Origin: Kiritimatiellia bacterium
GTDB lineage: Bacteria; Verrucomicrobiota; Kiritimatiellia; UBA8416; JADHWI01
Direction of reading: 5' to 3'
Assembly (NCBI GenBank): GCA_030744755.1
Contig: JASLPY010000040.1
Location: 1-46,519, forward strand
Length of the DNA stretch: 46,519 nt
In this document: piece by piece, positions 25,069-33,196 of the stretch
Position numbering within the stretch: position 1 is the first letter of the stretch
Layout of the letters: each line of letters starts with the position of its first letter
Made by a program: the position numbers and the translations under genes
The notes under the pieces: model-generated
The model's input: only the letters and a program-made list of their open reading frames with translations
Told to the model about the DNA's origin: nothing
Databases searched by the model: none

Positions 25069-27264
25069 TCAGTTTCCGGACTTCCGGAAGCGTTCGGGGA
25101 AGCCCTTTGTCAATCCGACATTGCTCAAATCCAGTGGCTTAATTCCCATCTTCCGTGCGGGAGAGTCATCCCGGAAACGGAAATCGCCGTTGCGCCAGTC
25201 CACGAAGAGCGGATCCCCGTAGTGGCTCTGCTTGTCGTGCCCTCCCTTCTGCAGCGCCGCCAGGAAGTCTATCCCCATCGTTTCCTTTTCGGAGTCCGAC
25301 TGCAGCAGGAAGTAAACGTTATTGTTGATACGGCACTCCGCCAGCTTGCCCACATCCGGCGATCTGAATCCCCCCCAGAACCGCTTGCGCTCGCCCGTGT
25401 TTATGAAAACGTTCTTCTCGATCCTCGATTTGCCAAAGGGCCCCCATTTTCCCGAAGTGTGGATGGCATCACCACCCGGGCCCACGTCTACCAGGAAGTT
25501 GTTCACAAAGTGGTTTTCCCATTTGGGCGTGATGCCTCCCGCGCGGGATCGCACCACTATGTTCTCTTCAATAAGAGTTCCGTTTTGTGCGTCATCGGTG
25601 CGGATGCATGAAGCAACATGCGGATTCTCGATATCATGCACGTAGTTGCGGCGGATAACGTTGCCCAGTCCAGCCCCCGAGACGTTTATTGCCGCCCCGT
25701 CTCCCAGCATTTGCAGGACATGATGCACCTCGTTGTGCTCCAGTACGTTGTTCCGGGTATGGAGGAAGGGCAGAATCTCCTTCCAGTTCGCACCGGCATC
25801 ACCGATCTCATGCCGGCGAATCGTTCGTGAACATTCCCTGCGGTTCTTGCGCCCCGACCAGAAAAAGCCGGGCCTGACACCGCTGAAGCAGACGGCCTTG
25901 CGCGGGCAATGGTGAATGTAGTTGTCCGCGATTCTGTTTTCACCGCTCTGCCAAACGACGATGGCATGTGAGTGCCAGTACAGTCGCCCTATTTCATAGA
26001 TGTGGTTATTGACAATGGTGTTCTTCCTATTCACATCCTTGGTGCCTGGACCATAGCCGATCAGAAGGATACCTCCGCCGCCCAGGTCGCCGATCTCGTT
26101 GCCGTCGACACGAATGTTCTGACAGTGAAGATCAAGGCGCACCGCCGACCCGCCGCTATGCACGAATCTGCAGTCCTTGACCGTGCATTGCTCGGCCCCG
26201 CGAAAGCGCAGCAGGGCATCACCTTTATCCACCATCTCCCAGTCATGTTGAATTCCAGCATCATCTTTCGTCCAAAAACCGCGGTCGGCGCGGGAGAAAG
26301 TCAGTCCTTGGAACACCAGGCCGCGAACCGGCTGGTCGACTGGCCCCTGAACGTCGACGGCGCCTTCCACACGGATTAACTCCCTCAAGCACGGGGCCAT
26401 GATATTGTCGCCGGGTTCCTCTGCCGTAGGCCACAGGTATACCTTGTTCTCAAGCGTATCCACGACCCATTCCCCCGGACTGTCCAGGGCTTCGAGCACG
26501 TTTTCGACCCAGGCCGAAATCTCGCCCGGTTTCAGTCCGCAGAGGCGATGCAGGGCGTAGGTCCCCGGGATGGTCGTCATGGCCATGGATGCCTGCTCGT
26601 CCACGGATTCCAGCGCCAGGATGTTCATGACCCACGCGTTGTGCGGCCGAATGGCTACCTCTACATTGTTTAGATTTGGCCAGGATTTGAGCGCCCCCTT
26701 AGGAAAAGTCAATTCACGCAGTACGTCGTAGTTCTCATTCACTACAGGGTAGCCCTTCTGCCCTTTCCAATCCGCCGTCGGAGAGAACCCCCTGGAGGCG
26801 CGGGGCAGCCGCTTGTCACCATCATACAGCGTACGGAATAAACGAAGCTCGCGGGGAATATCCGTGACCCACACGTGGCCCCTGGCCACCTCCGGCAAGT
26901 TCTTGGGTGGACGTCGCAGCTTCTTCCAGCCACCAAGTCGAACTCCCGATTCCAGGACGGGCTGCTCGCTGGGTGCGGCGCGGTAGGTGATGGTGTGGCC
27001 GTCCGGTGCCGAGTCCGCCATCCCAAGAACCAGGGTCTGGGCCAGATGATAACGTCCGCCGCGAAGATAAACCGTAAAAGACTCACTAGTTTTCTGCTTG
27101 GCCTCGCGCAGCGCGTCGCGCGCACGTGCAATCGTAGCGAAAGGCCTGTCCCGGGTGCCGGGATCTACGTCGCTTCCTTCCGGTGATACATAGAACTCAG
27201 TCGCCGCACCAACACCGCTTACTGCAAGCAGGAAGAAGAAACCCAGTATCGCCATTCTCAGCAT
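25069..27264 (-). CDS. Secreted right-handed beta-helix protein (DUF1565-type)
   Basis: About 731 residues from the ATG at 27264; the adjacent upstream TTG is an alternative. It has a signal peptide, then F-Y-V-S-P-E-G-S-D-x-x-P-G-T-x-x-R-P-F-A-T-I-A-R-A-R-D-A-L, the hallmark start of DUF1565/pectate-lyase-like proteins. Residues about 310-650 show the parallel beta-helix pattern (I-R-V-D-G-N-E-I, I-V-N-N-H-I-Y-E-I, V-I-R-R-N-Y-V-H-D-I). Such proteins are often polysaccharide lyases or hydrolases, but catalytic residues cannot be assigned. It starts five bases after the hydrolase stop, so the two genes are translationally coupled with no separate ribosome site. Confidence 0.8.
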   Translation of the reverse strand: MLRMAILGFFFLLAVSGVGAATEFYVSPEGSDVDPGTRDRPFATIARARDALREAKQKTSESFTVYLRGGRYHLAQTLVLGMADSAPDGHTITYRAAPSEQPVLESGVRLGGWKKLRRPPKNLPEVARGHVWVTDIPRELRLFRTLYDGDKRLPRASRGFSPTADWKGQKGYPVVNENYDVLRELTFPKGALKSWPNLNNVEVAIRPHNAWVMNILALESVDEQASMAMTTIPGTYALHRLCGLKPGEISAWVENVLEALDSPGEWVVDTLENKVYLWPTAEEPGDNIMAPCLRELIRVEGAVDVQGPVDQPVRGLVFQGLTFSRADRGFWTKDDAGIQHDWEMVDKGDALLRFRGAEQCTVKDCRFVHSGGSAVRLDLHCQNIRVDGNEIGDLGGGGILLIGYGPGTKDVNRKNTIVNNHIYEIGRLYWHSHAIVVWQSGENRIADNYIHHCPRKAVCFSGVRPGFFWSGRKNRRECSRTIRRHEIGDAGANWKEILPFLHTRNNVLEHNEVHHVLQMLGDGAAINVSGAGLGNVIRRNYVHDIENPHVASCIRTDDAQNGTLIEENIVVRSRAGGITPKWENHFVNNFLVDVGPGGDAIHTSGKWGPFGKSRIEKNVFINTGERKRFWGGFRSPDVGKLAECRINNNVYFLLQSDSEKETMGIDFLAALQKGGHDKQSHYGDPLFVDWRNGDFRFRDDSPARKMGIKPLDLSNVGLTKGFPERFRKSGN

Positions 27265-27269
27265 CAAAG

Positions 27270-27983
27270 CTAACTGACCCGTTCCTGGTAGAATTCTATG
27301 ATACTCTCCAACGCCTTGCTCGGCATCTGGCCATGGATGCCGGAGAAAGAAACGGCTGGAATGCCCAGAATCGCCGACGCCATTTTGCCCGGGCTATGCT
27401 GTTCGCCTTCTGAAGCGATAAGCAATGTGTCGCGGTCAAGTAGTGGGCGGACCTTGCCAATCCTCAGGCGACCGGGCAAGGTGGGGTCGATCAAGACCAG
27501 CCCGGCCATTCTTTCCAGGATGGCCGGATGTTCATCCATGAATCTCAGGACCATTCCCCCTCCCATGGAGAAGCCAATGAGACCGCACTTGCTCTGAGGC
27601 GGGATCTGCGACACGGCCTTGTCCAACTGGTAGAGGAAAGATGAACCTTCAGTGTCCGGAGCGAGAAAGTTCGGATTTATCGCAACAAGCCCAAAGTCGT
27701 GTTCTGCGAATCTGCGAAAATGCGATTCCATACTGGTTGCATCCTCTTGGCCCTGGCGCAACAGCGTGTTGGACCACACCCCAACCTGTTCGGGATAGCC
27801 CAGGGATGCGACGGCAATAAACCGTTTCTCGAATGCCCTCGGGGTGGATAGTATCCAATAATCCTCGCCATTGCGTTCATCCGTCACGAACGTTTTCTGC
27901 GCCACTCCGGCGGCGAGCATCTTCTCTACAATCGCATCCGTCATCTGCCGTAATCTGGCTTCTTCAGGTATGGCTTCGGCCAT
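27270..27983 (-). CDS. Alpha/beta hydrolase (dienelactone-hydrolase-like)
   Basis: 237 residues; the start at 27983 follows AGGAG by seven bases. The nucleophile elbow is G-F-S-M-G-G, a downstream D-P-T or D-R-D could supply the acid, and the His is in G-I-H-G-Q-M. It lacks a signal peptide, so it acts in the cytoplasm. It is first in a two-gene unit with the beta-helix protein, which hints at removal of an ester from a product of polysaccharide breakdown. The substrate is not readable from sequence. Confidence 0.75.
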   Translation of the reverse strand: MAEAIPEEARLRQMTDAIVEKMLAAGVAQKTFVTDERNGEDYWILSTPRAFEKRFIAVASLGYPEQVGVWSNTLLRQGQEDATSMESHFRRFAEHDFGLVAINPNFLAPDTEGSSFLYQLDKAVSQIPPQSKCGLIGFSMGGGMVLRFMDEHPAILERMAGLVLIDPTLPGRLRIGKVRPLLDRDTLLIASEGEQHSPGKMASAILGIPAVSFSGIHGQMPSKALESIIEFYQERVS

Positions 27984-28263
27984 TACGTTAACTCCTGTTT
28001 TGCCACCACGTTGTTAAACCTTATGCTCCCTGCATCCGGTTGGCTTGAGAATAGGCCAGCGCGTTCTGGGTGTAAATTGTTTTGTTCCGGAGGGTCTCAA
28101 GTCTCGTGCAAGAAGAACGCGGTGTCCCGCGTCTGTGCCGAAGCGGATAAAAAATGCAAGAAAATGAAATATCCGGACTGCGAGGGACGTATTAAGGTTA
28201 GAAAGTGAGAAAACATAGGCTTTCCAGTTTGAATACGGACGCAAATACAGGGATAATACAGCC

Positions 28264-28764
28264 ATGAAACTTCGTAAAGTGACCCGCAAAGAAGAGACGA
28301 ACTATCCATCGTTCGAGGACTATCACGCCAACAGGCGTGCATTCATGAAGACGGTGACCTTTGCTATGGGCGGTATTGTCCTCGCAGGTGCAGGTTGCAG
28401 CCCTGCCGATGCGGGGGACAAGGTTAGACTTGGCGGCGAGCTGCCTGCACCACAGCCACGGGTTCCTGTTCACATCGAAGGAGATATTGCCATTGCCGAG
28501 CCGCCGAAGCCGGAGAACGGTCAGATCCTTGGGCGTATCGCAACTCCCAGGCAGCCCGTTAAGAAGCCTCCGACGATCAAAGGCGCCGTTGTGGCTCCTC
28601 AACCGCCCCCGAGGAAGCCAGGAGAAATACCAGCTCCGCAGCCTCCACAGCCGTTGCCCGGCAAGCCCAAGCCAGTTGACCCGCCGGATACTCCGCCTCG
28701 ACTCAGGGGTAATGTCAAAGCACCGCCACCCCCGAAGAAGGACGCGAAAGCAAAGGTCGAGTAG
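28264..28764 (+). CDS. Tat-signal protein with repeated G-x-[LIV]-x-[AT]-P motifs; candidate radical SAM substrate
   Basis: 166 residues. The N terminus carries a twin-arginine motif, N-R-R-A-F-M-K (R24, R25), then a hydrophobic stretch ending in A-G-A-G-C (C45), a possible but imperfect lipobox. The rest is Pro/Lys-rich and contains G-E-L-P-A-P (58), G-D-I-A-I-A-E-P (73, degenerate), G-R-I-A-T-P (90), G-A-V-V-A-P (107), G-E-I-P-A-P (120) and G-N-V-K-A-P (149). The consensus is G-x-[LIV]-x-[AT]-P, mostly at 13-17-residue spacing, followed by Pro/Lys runs. The gene is 12 bp from a radical SAM/SPASM gene. I infer that this is its substrate. It could instead be only a Pro-rich envelope spacer protein. 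No homologue recognised. Confidence 0.6.
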   Translation: MKLRKVTRKEETNYPSFEDYHANRRAFMKTVTFAMGGIVLAGAGCSPADAGDKVRLGGELPAPQPRVPVHIEGDIAIAEPPKPENGQILGRIATPRQPVKKPPTIKGAVVAPQPPPRKPGEIPAPQPPQPLPGKPKPVDPPDTPPRLRGNVKAPPPPKKDAKAKVE

Positions 28765-28776
28765 CCGGCAAACGAT

Positions 28777-29925
28777 ATGGACGTCACACTTTCTCTCACG
28801 CATGACTGCAACCTGGCGTGCAGCTACTGCTATGCCGGCGAGAAACGTCGCACCTCAATGACAACGAAAGTCGCCGACAGGGCGCTCGACTTTGCCTTTT
28901 CATTCGATGCCGACGAAGTGCAGCTAGGTTACTTTGGCGGAGAACCCATGATGGAATGGGAGCTTCTTCAGCATGCAACGGCTCGTGCGGAGGAACTGGC
29001 GGCCGACAGCATCAAACTGAAAAAGACCCTCACCACGAATGTCACCATGATGACACCCGAGAGGGCCGAATGGCTCAAGGAACACGAGTTCTACCTCGGC
29101 GTATCGATCGACGGCTGCAGGAAAATGCACGATGTCACGCGACCTTTTGTCAGCGGCCGATCCTCATTCGACGCCTGCATCAAAGGGCTGGACATCATTC
29201 TTTCGCTGATTCCCGACCTCGAGGTCATTGTTGTTCCCGATCCGATGAGCGTTCAGCACCTGGCCGAGTCGATCCGTTTCATGATCGAGGATAAGAAGGT
29301 GCACAGGGTTTCGGTAAATCCAAATTTCTATACCGAGTGGGACGATGAAGCGCTTGACGGAATGAAGAAAGCGTTTGAGGAGATAGGCGAACAATATCTC
29401 GCCTGGTACCGGTCAGGCATGATGCCCCAGGTCAATTTCATCGACACCAAGGTGATAACGCAGCTCAAAGAAGGCTATTCCTGCAAGGACAAATGCAATT
29501 TCGGTGAACATGAGATCGCAGTTGCACCATCTGGAAGGCTGTATCCCTGTGAACGTCTCGTTGCTACCGACGATGGTGGAGAGATGTGTATAGGGAACAT
29601 CTTCGACGGATTTGACGAAAAGAAAAGGGCCGCGATTCTGAGTCAGCGGGGAAACGTGAATCCAGATTGTCTATCATGCTCAATCCGGTCACGCTGCATG
29701 AACTGGTGCTGCTGCATCAACTATGCACTGACAGGCACAATCAACAGGACCGATGGCATTGTCTGTTTTCATGAACAGACCGCGGCGGCAGTTGCCGACA
29801 GAATCGGATCCATGTTGTTCGAGGAGCGTTGTCCCGCCTTCCTCAGGCGGTTCTACTACGAGGATTTCTCTGACCCCAACCCCGACACCACGATTCCATC
29901 TCCCACGCAAACTCCACTTCCTTAA
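28777..29925 (+). CDS. Radical SAM/SPASM peptide-maturase-type enzyme
   Basis: 382 residues. The cluster motif C-N-L-A-C-S-Y-C (C11, C15, C18) binds the 4Fe-4S that cleaves SAM. Y-F-G-G-E-P-M and V-S-I-D-G are typical radical SAM barrel strands. The C-terminal third is a SPASM domain with many Cys: C-x3-C near residue 235, then G-R-L-Y-P-C-E-R, C-I-G-N-I-F-D-G, C-L-S-C-S-I-R-S-R-C-M-N-W-C-C-C, and C-F-H-E-Q, enough for two auxiliary clusters. Family members include sulfatase maturases and RiPP-modifying enzymes. No sulfatase is in the window; the adjacent motif-repeat protein is the obvious target. Cytoplasmic. Converges with the YceI-like gene. Confidence 0.85.
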   Translation: MDVTLSLTHDCNLACSYCYAGEKRRTSMTTKVADRALDFAFSFDADEVQLGYFGGEPMMEWELLQHATARAEELAADSIKLKKTLTTNVTMMTPERAEWLKEHEFYLGVSIDGCRKMHDVTRPFVSGRSSFDACIKGLDIILSLIPDLEVIVVPDPMSVQHLAESIRFMIEDKKVHRVSVNPNFYTEWDDEALDGMKKAFEEIGEQYLAWYRSGMMPQVNFIDTKVITQLKEGYSCKDKCNFGEHEIAVAPSGRLYPCERLVATDDGGEMCIGNIFDGFDEKKRAAILSQRGNVNPDCLSCSIRSRCMNWCCCINYALTGTINRTDGIVCFHEQTAAAVADRIGSMLFEERCPAFLRRFYYEDFSDPNPDTTIPSPTQTPLP

Positions 29926-29946
29926 GCTAGCGCCATAACAGTCCAA

Positions 29947-30600
29947 TCACGGTGCTTTACTGTCGGTATCGAGAGGCTTGGCTTTGGAAACTATATAGTC
30001 TTTGATCAACAATTCCGGGCCGGGTTTCGTGATTTGGACCGCAACTTTGACTTTAACCTTATCGCCCACCTTCAGCAGGCCCATCAGAGAAGCCGGTTTT
30101 AGTGAATATGCCGCGAGGGATACGTCAAACTCCATGCTCACAGTGAGCACTTTCTCGTCCTCCTTGAGCGGACGCACCTTTGCGGTCAACGTTTTAGTTA
30201 CATCGCGAATCTTGAGGTCGATCGGTACCTGGCAGTCTTTTGCTCCTGCCGCCTTCATTTTCTGGAGAACAGCGTACGGACGGATCTTAGTCATTGTTCC
30301 TTCAATGACCGGGTGTTTCTTGGCGTCGAACATCTTGTACATGTTCTTATCAATGCCTTTCTTGTGCGTGTGAATCTTGGCGACAGAGACCTTGACGCTT
30401 GCACTTGCCACGGTCTTGGCGTCATTGGGAGCACCCACCAGTGTGGCTTCAATCGGTTCACTTTGAACCTTTCCGGAGAAATCGTGCAGCCTGGAAGTTG
30501 CAAAGAACTCAATATCACATTTTCCTGTGAATCCTTCCGCCAATGCCCCTGGGACGAACAGGACAACAATCAGAAACAATGCTTTGAATCGAGATGTCAT
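29947..30600 (-). CDS. Secreted YceI-like lipocalin-fold protein
   Basis: About 217 residues. The start at 30600 has GAGGT six bases upstream and opens a signal peptide ending near A-L-A. The rest has the YceI pattern: I-E-F-F-A-T-S-R-L-H-D-F-S-G-K-V, A-S-V-K-V-S-V-A-K-I-H-T, N-M-Y-K-M-F-D-A-K-K-H-P-V-I-E-G, then alternating beta strands. YceI proteins bind isoprenoid lipids such as polyprenyl quinones in the periplasm. The 'acid on H-P' segment (D-A-K-K-H-P) is typical. Possibly linked to the quinone/haem systems nearby, but that is only inference. Confidence 0.75.
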   Translation of the reverse strand: MTSRFKALFLIVVLFVPGALAEGFTGKCDIEFFATSRLHDFSGKVQSEPIEATLVGAPNDAKTVASASVKVSVAKIHTHKKGIDKNMYKMFDAKKHPVIEGTMTKIRPYAVLQKMKAAGAKDCQVPIDLKIRDVTKTLTAKVRPLKEDEKVLTVSMEFDVSLAAYSLKPASLMGLLKVGDKVKVKVAVQITKPGPELLIKDYIVSKAKPLDTDSKAP

Positions 30601-30931
30601 ATCAGGTACCTCATACTGCACTAGTTAACGCTTCATCCAACGCTTTGGCAAGTTCGTCTGTATGGTGAGCATTTTCCGCTGTCATGTGGAGTTGGGGATT
30701 ATGTGGAGTAGATTCTGCACGTTCCAGTGGGTGAGGTGTGAAGCCACGGAGTTACTCAACATGATTGCGGGTGGTGATGGCCGAAAGTAGCCGGCAATTG
30801 AACTAGCAGCACGCGAATTGAGGATTAGAACTAGAGAACGTAACCACCCGCGCTCCCGCGCTGGAGCTCCCGAGGACCACGCCTATGGCGTGGCCAGCAC
30901 GGAGGTTAGAAGACAGGAGGAGACTCAGCCT

Positions 30932-31153
30932 ATGGAGAGCGCGCTGAATTCAACGATCGTTTTACTGGAACAATACGTTGGCAGCATTTCGCACAACCTC
31001 TACGAAACGATCATCGAGTTCAGCGCGCGTTTGCCTCAGGAGAGGGAGGAGGTGATCAACGGCCAACGCCCAACAACCAACGTCCAAGTTGGTGCCAACG
31101 GGAGTGACTTCTCATCTCTCTCAAATGGCAAACGTTGCATGAATCTGGATTAA
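30932..31153 (+). CDS. Short open frame inside the inverted-repeat element
   Basis: 73 codons with GGAGGAG about 12 bases before the ATG. The first 37 residues look helical and amphipathic (M-E-S-A-L-N-S-T-I-V-L-L-E-Q-Y, then N-L-Y-E-T-I-I-E-F). The C-terminal half runs through the 7-bp array and the hairpin, so it is probably not conserved protein. It could be a real small protein of about 40 residues with a corrupted tail, or noise. Confidence 0.25.
   Translation: MESALNSTIVLLEQYVGSISHNLYETIIEFSARLPQEREEVINGQRPTTNVQVGANGSDFSSLSNGKRCMNLD
31057..31088. repeat. 7-bp tandem array, unit CAACGCC
   Basis: Heptamers CAACGGC, CAACGCC, CAACAAC, CAACGTC and CAAG inside the inverted-repeat element. 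Same unit family as 24972-25010. Confidence 0.7.
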
Positions 31154-31197
31154 GGAATGCCGGGGGTCAGGGGAGCATTCCGCCAGATTCATGCAAC
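31134..31197. repeat. Nested long hairpin
   Basis: GTTGCATGAATCTGG (31134-31148) pairs perfectly with CCAGATTCATGCAAC (31183-31197). Inside it GGAATGC (31154-31160) pairs with GCATTCC (31175-31181). The loop is G-rich (GGGGGTCAGGGG). No T-run follows, so it is not a standard terminator. Confidence 0.7.
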
Positions 31198-31468
31198 TTC
31201 TCCGGAAGCAGTGTCCCCTCCTCCACTCTAACCTCCGTGCTGGCCACGCCATAGGCGTGGTCCTCGGGCACTCCAGCGCGGGAGCGCGGGTGGTTCAATC
31301 TCTCCTCATCGAGACGGGGCGAGCATTTCGGGCTTGTCTCTGTGGTAAATGTGTTTCTACGCTACCAAGGCCCACAAATGCTCAGTTAACCCTTCTATTC
31401 TCCACGGCTCGTAAGCTATGATTATCGTGTTGATGCTTGATGGCATTCTAGGAACGGAGGATTCTGTG

Positions 31469-32197
31469 ATGAAAAGAATCGTGTGCGCGGGTTTACTCTG
31501 CATATGCTGGTTCCTGGCCGATGCGTCGGCAAAATCCAGAAAGAAGGAACCCGAGAAACCGGCGGAACCCATATGGGGCGCGGAGTCTCTTAAGCCTGTT
31601 CTCGTGATGGGAGATGGCGCCGAGTACGCGGGAGAACTCGTAAATGAAATCCCGAACGGCAGGGGCGTGCTGTCTTACACCAACAGCTCCAAGTATGCTG
31701 GACAGTTCAACGAAGGCAATCCCCACGGATGGGGCTCTTTCACCTATTCTGATGGCTCATGCTACAAAGGGGAATTCAGTGGCGGTCTGCCCAATGGGTA
31801 CGGAAGCATGACCTTCAGGGACGGCAGCAAGTACGTTGGTGAATTCAGTGGTGGAAGACCCCATGGTAAGGGAGTGTTTGCGGGCAAAGATGGATCGCGG
31901 TACGTCGGGCATTGGTCAGGGGGCGTTCACAACGGTCTGGGGAGGCAGGCTTTTCCTGACGGTAGCCGGTACGTTGGTGAGTTCAAGAACGGTGCCCGCG
32001 AGGGGACCGGAGTTCTCTCCTACGCAAACGGAGCCAAGTATGAAGGTAGCTTCATCGCGGGTTTACCGGATGGGTTGGGCAAGCTGACTACGTCCAGCGG
32101 ATCCCGGCACATCGGGGTATTCGCGAAGGGCGCATATGTCGGCAGACCTCCGCCGACGCCTAAACCGGTCAAGTCAGTTCCCGCCCCGTCCAAGTAA
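31469..32197 (+). CDS. Secreted MORN-repeat protein
   Basis: About 242 residues; the ATG at 31469 follows GGAGG by eight bases, and the in-frame ATG upstream lacks such a site. A signal peptide is followed by a Lys/Glu/Pro linker and then about eight tandem 23-residue MORN repeats with the Y-x-G-E/Q-F-x-x-G-x-x-x-G-x-G pattern (Y-A-G-E-L-V-N, Y-K-G-E-F-S-G-G-L-P-N-G-Y-G, Y-V-G-E-F-K-N-G). MORN repeats form a curved beta sheet used in protein or lipid contact. The tail is Pro-rich. Its last 24 bases overlap the convergent gene, which is unusual. Role unknown, probably envelope scaffold. Confidence 0.85.
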   Translation: MKRIVCAGLLCICWFLADASAKSRKKEPEKPAEPIWGAESLKPVLVMGDGAEYAGELVNEIPNGRGVLSYTNSSKYAGQFNEGNPHGWGSFTYSDGSCYKGEFSGGLPNGYGSMTFRDGSKYVGEFSGGRPHGKGVFAGKDGSRYVGHWSGGVHNGLGRQAFPDGSRYVGEFKNGAREGTGVLSYANGAKYEGSFIAGLPDGLGKLTTSSGSRHIGVFAKGAYVGRPPPTPKPVKSVPAPSK

Positions 32198-33163
32198 CAG
32201 GTTGTCGAAAGCTGCCTCCGCGGGTTTCTCGGAGTAGATCAGCAGTGTCAACTTGTCCACGGCTAAAGGGCCTTCCAACGATCCTTTCTGCATCCACTGG
32301 GTTGCGGCGGATTTGAAAGTCTTCGCGGACATCTTGTAAGTCAGCGATCTCGTTCCCGGCTTCACATTCTGGGTCGGAGTTTCGTAGTAGGCATACCCTT
32401 TAAACAGGGCCAGCGCGACCTGGATGGATGATGCACCCCTGTTCTCGACGTCAACGGTCACCGAATCTTTGGGGTCTATCACCAGGGGATCTTCGAAGCT
32501 CCGGGTTGCCGCTGTCTTCCCATGCTTGCCGGGAACTGTTTCCACCACGAGCAAACCGCCCTGAACCGAGGCGGATCCTTTGTCAGCCCAACTTTCACGC
32601 CGCCAATAGCCGGTGGCCTCCATGCCTTCCGCAACAGGGCCTTCGCCTTTGACAACCGTCCTCGCTACTGGTTCGGCTGCAGGTTCTGTGACGGGGACAG
32701 CCACCGGAGGCGCGGGCTCCGGCCGCGTGACGGTCCCTCCCGCGACCGGCGTGGGCCTTGTTGTATAAGTAAAAAGGTTGGAAACGGACTGCAGTGTAGT
32801 CTTGATCGCTTTGTCCTGCGCGGAAACCATCTTAACAGCCTGGATCACGTCGTTTGTGCAGGCCATCGCCGAACCAATTTGCTCATCTACGAATTCCAGA
32901 TCCTTCCGCGTCCCAACGACTTCCTTAACAGGCTGGGCAACAGGTCCTGCAGCTGGCTCTTCAGCAACAGGCTCTTCAGCAGCGGGTTCCGCAACAGGTT
33001 CAGCAGCGGGTTCCGCAGCAGGTTCCGCAACAGGTTCCGCAGCGGGCGGCGCGTCGGGTTTTTCAACAACCGACACCGTTTCACCCTGTGCCGAGAAGCA
33101 CATGGCAGACCACGCGAACACCAGTACAATCACGCATCGCACATTGCCGTTGGCTAAGTTCAT
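32174..33163 (-). CDS. Secreted Ala/Pro/Glu-repeat protein with C-terminal beta-sandwich
   Basis: 329 residues; start at 33163 after GGGGGAAG. The signal peptide ends near S-A-Q-G. Residues about 37-78 are a tandem of A-E-P-V/A units encoded by near-identical 12-15-bp DNA repeats, so repeat number may vary. Next comes a short helical segment (F-V-D-E-Q-I-G-S-A-M), a second Pro/Val/Ala linker and from about 185 a beta-sandwich like a carbohydrate-binding module (S-A-S-V-Q-G-G-L-L-V-V-E-T, I-D-P-K-D-S-V-T-V-D-V-E-N-R, A-A-F-D-N-L-L-L-G). It resembles the Pro-linker + CBM plan of surface sugar-binding proteins. Its 3' end overlaps the MORN gene. The glycoside hydrolase gene lies 33 bp upstream on the same strand. 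Confidence 0.7.
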   Translation of the reverse strand: MNLANGNVRCVIVLVFAWSAMCFSAQGETVSVVEKPDAPPAAEPVAEPAAEPAAEPVAEPAAEEPVAEEPAAGPVAQPVKEVVGTRKDLEFVDEQIGSAMACTNDVIQAVKMVSAQDKAIKTTLQSVSNLFTYTTRPTPVAGGTVTRPEPAPPVAVPVTEPAAEPVARTVVKGEGPVAEGMEATGYWRRESWADKGSASVQGGLLVVETVPGKHGKTAATRSFEDPLVIDPKDSVTVDVENRGASSIQVALALFKGYAYYETPTQNVKPGTRSLTYKMSAKTFKSAATQWMQKGSLEGPLAVDKLTLLIYSEKPAEAAFDNLLLGRGGN

Positions 33164-33196
33164 GATCTTCCCCCATACGGTCAGTATCCAGACACT

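Larger units (their letters stand above)
30842..31295. mobile_element. 454-bp element with 69-bp terminal inverted repeats
   Basis: The left arm 30842-30910 and right arm 31227-31295 are reverse complements at 67 of 69 positions; weaker pairing continues on both sides. Each arm contains a perfect small hairpin, CCACGCC-TAT-GGCGTGG. The interior holds a short open frame (30932-31153), a 7-bp array (31057-31088) and a strong hairpin (31134-31197). The design suits a non-autonomous transposable element. No target-site duplication could be defined by eye. Confidence 0.6.
30601..31468. other. 868-bp spacer dominated by an inverted-repeat element
   Basis: From 30601 to about 30841 I see no gene. 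From 30842 to 31295 lies the element described separately. From 31296 to 31468 is the leader of the MORN-repeat gene, ending in GGAGG. Confidence 0.5.

Noticed and set aside
30818..30931. N-terminal part of the frame in the inverted-repeat element
   Set aside because: These codons lie wholly in the left terminal repeat; the start at 30932 with GGAGGAG is more credible.
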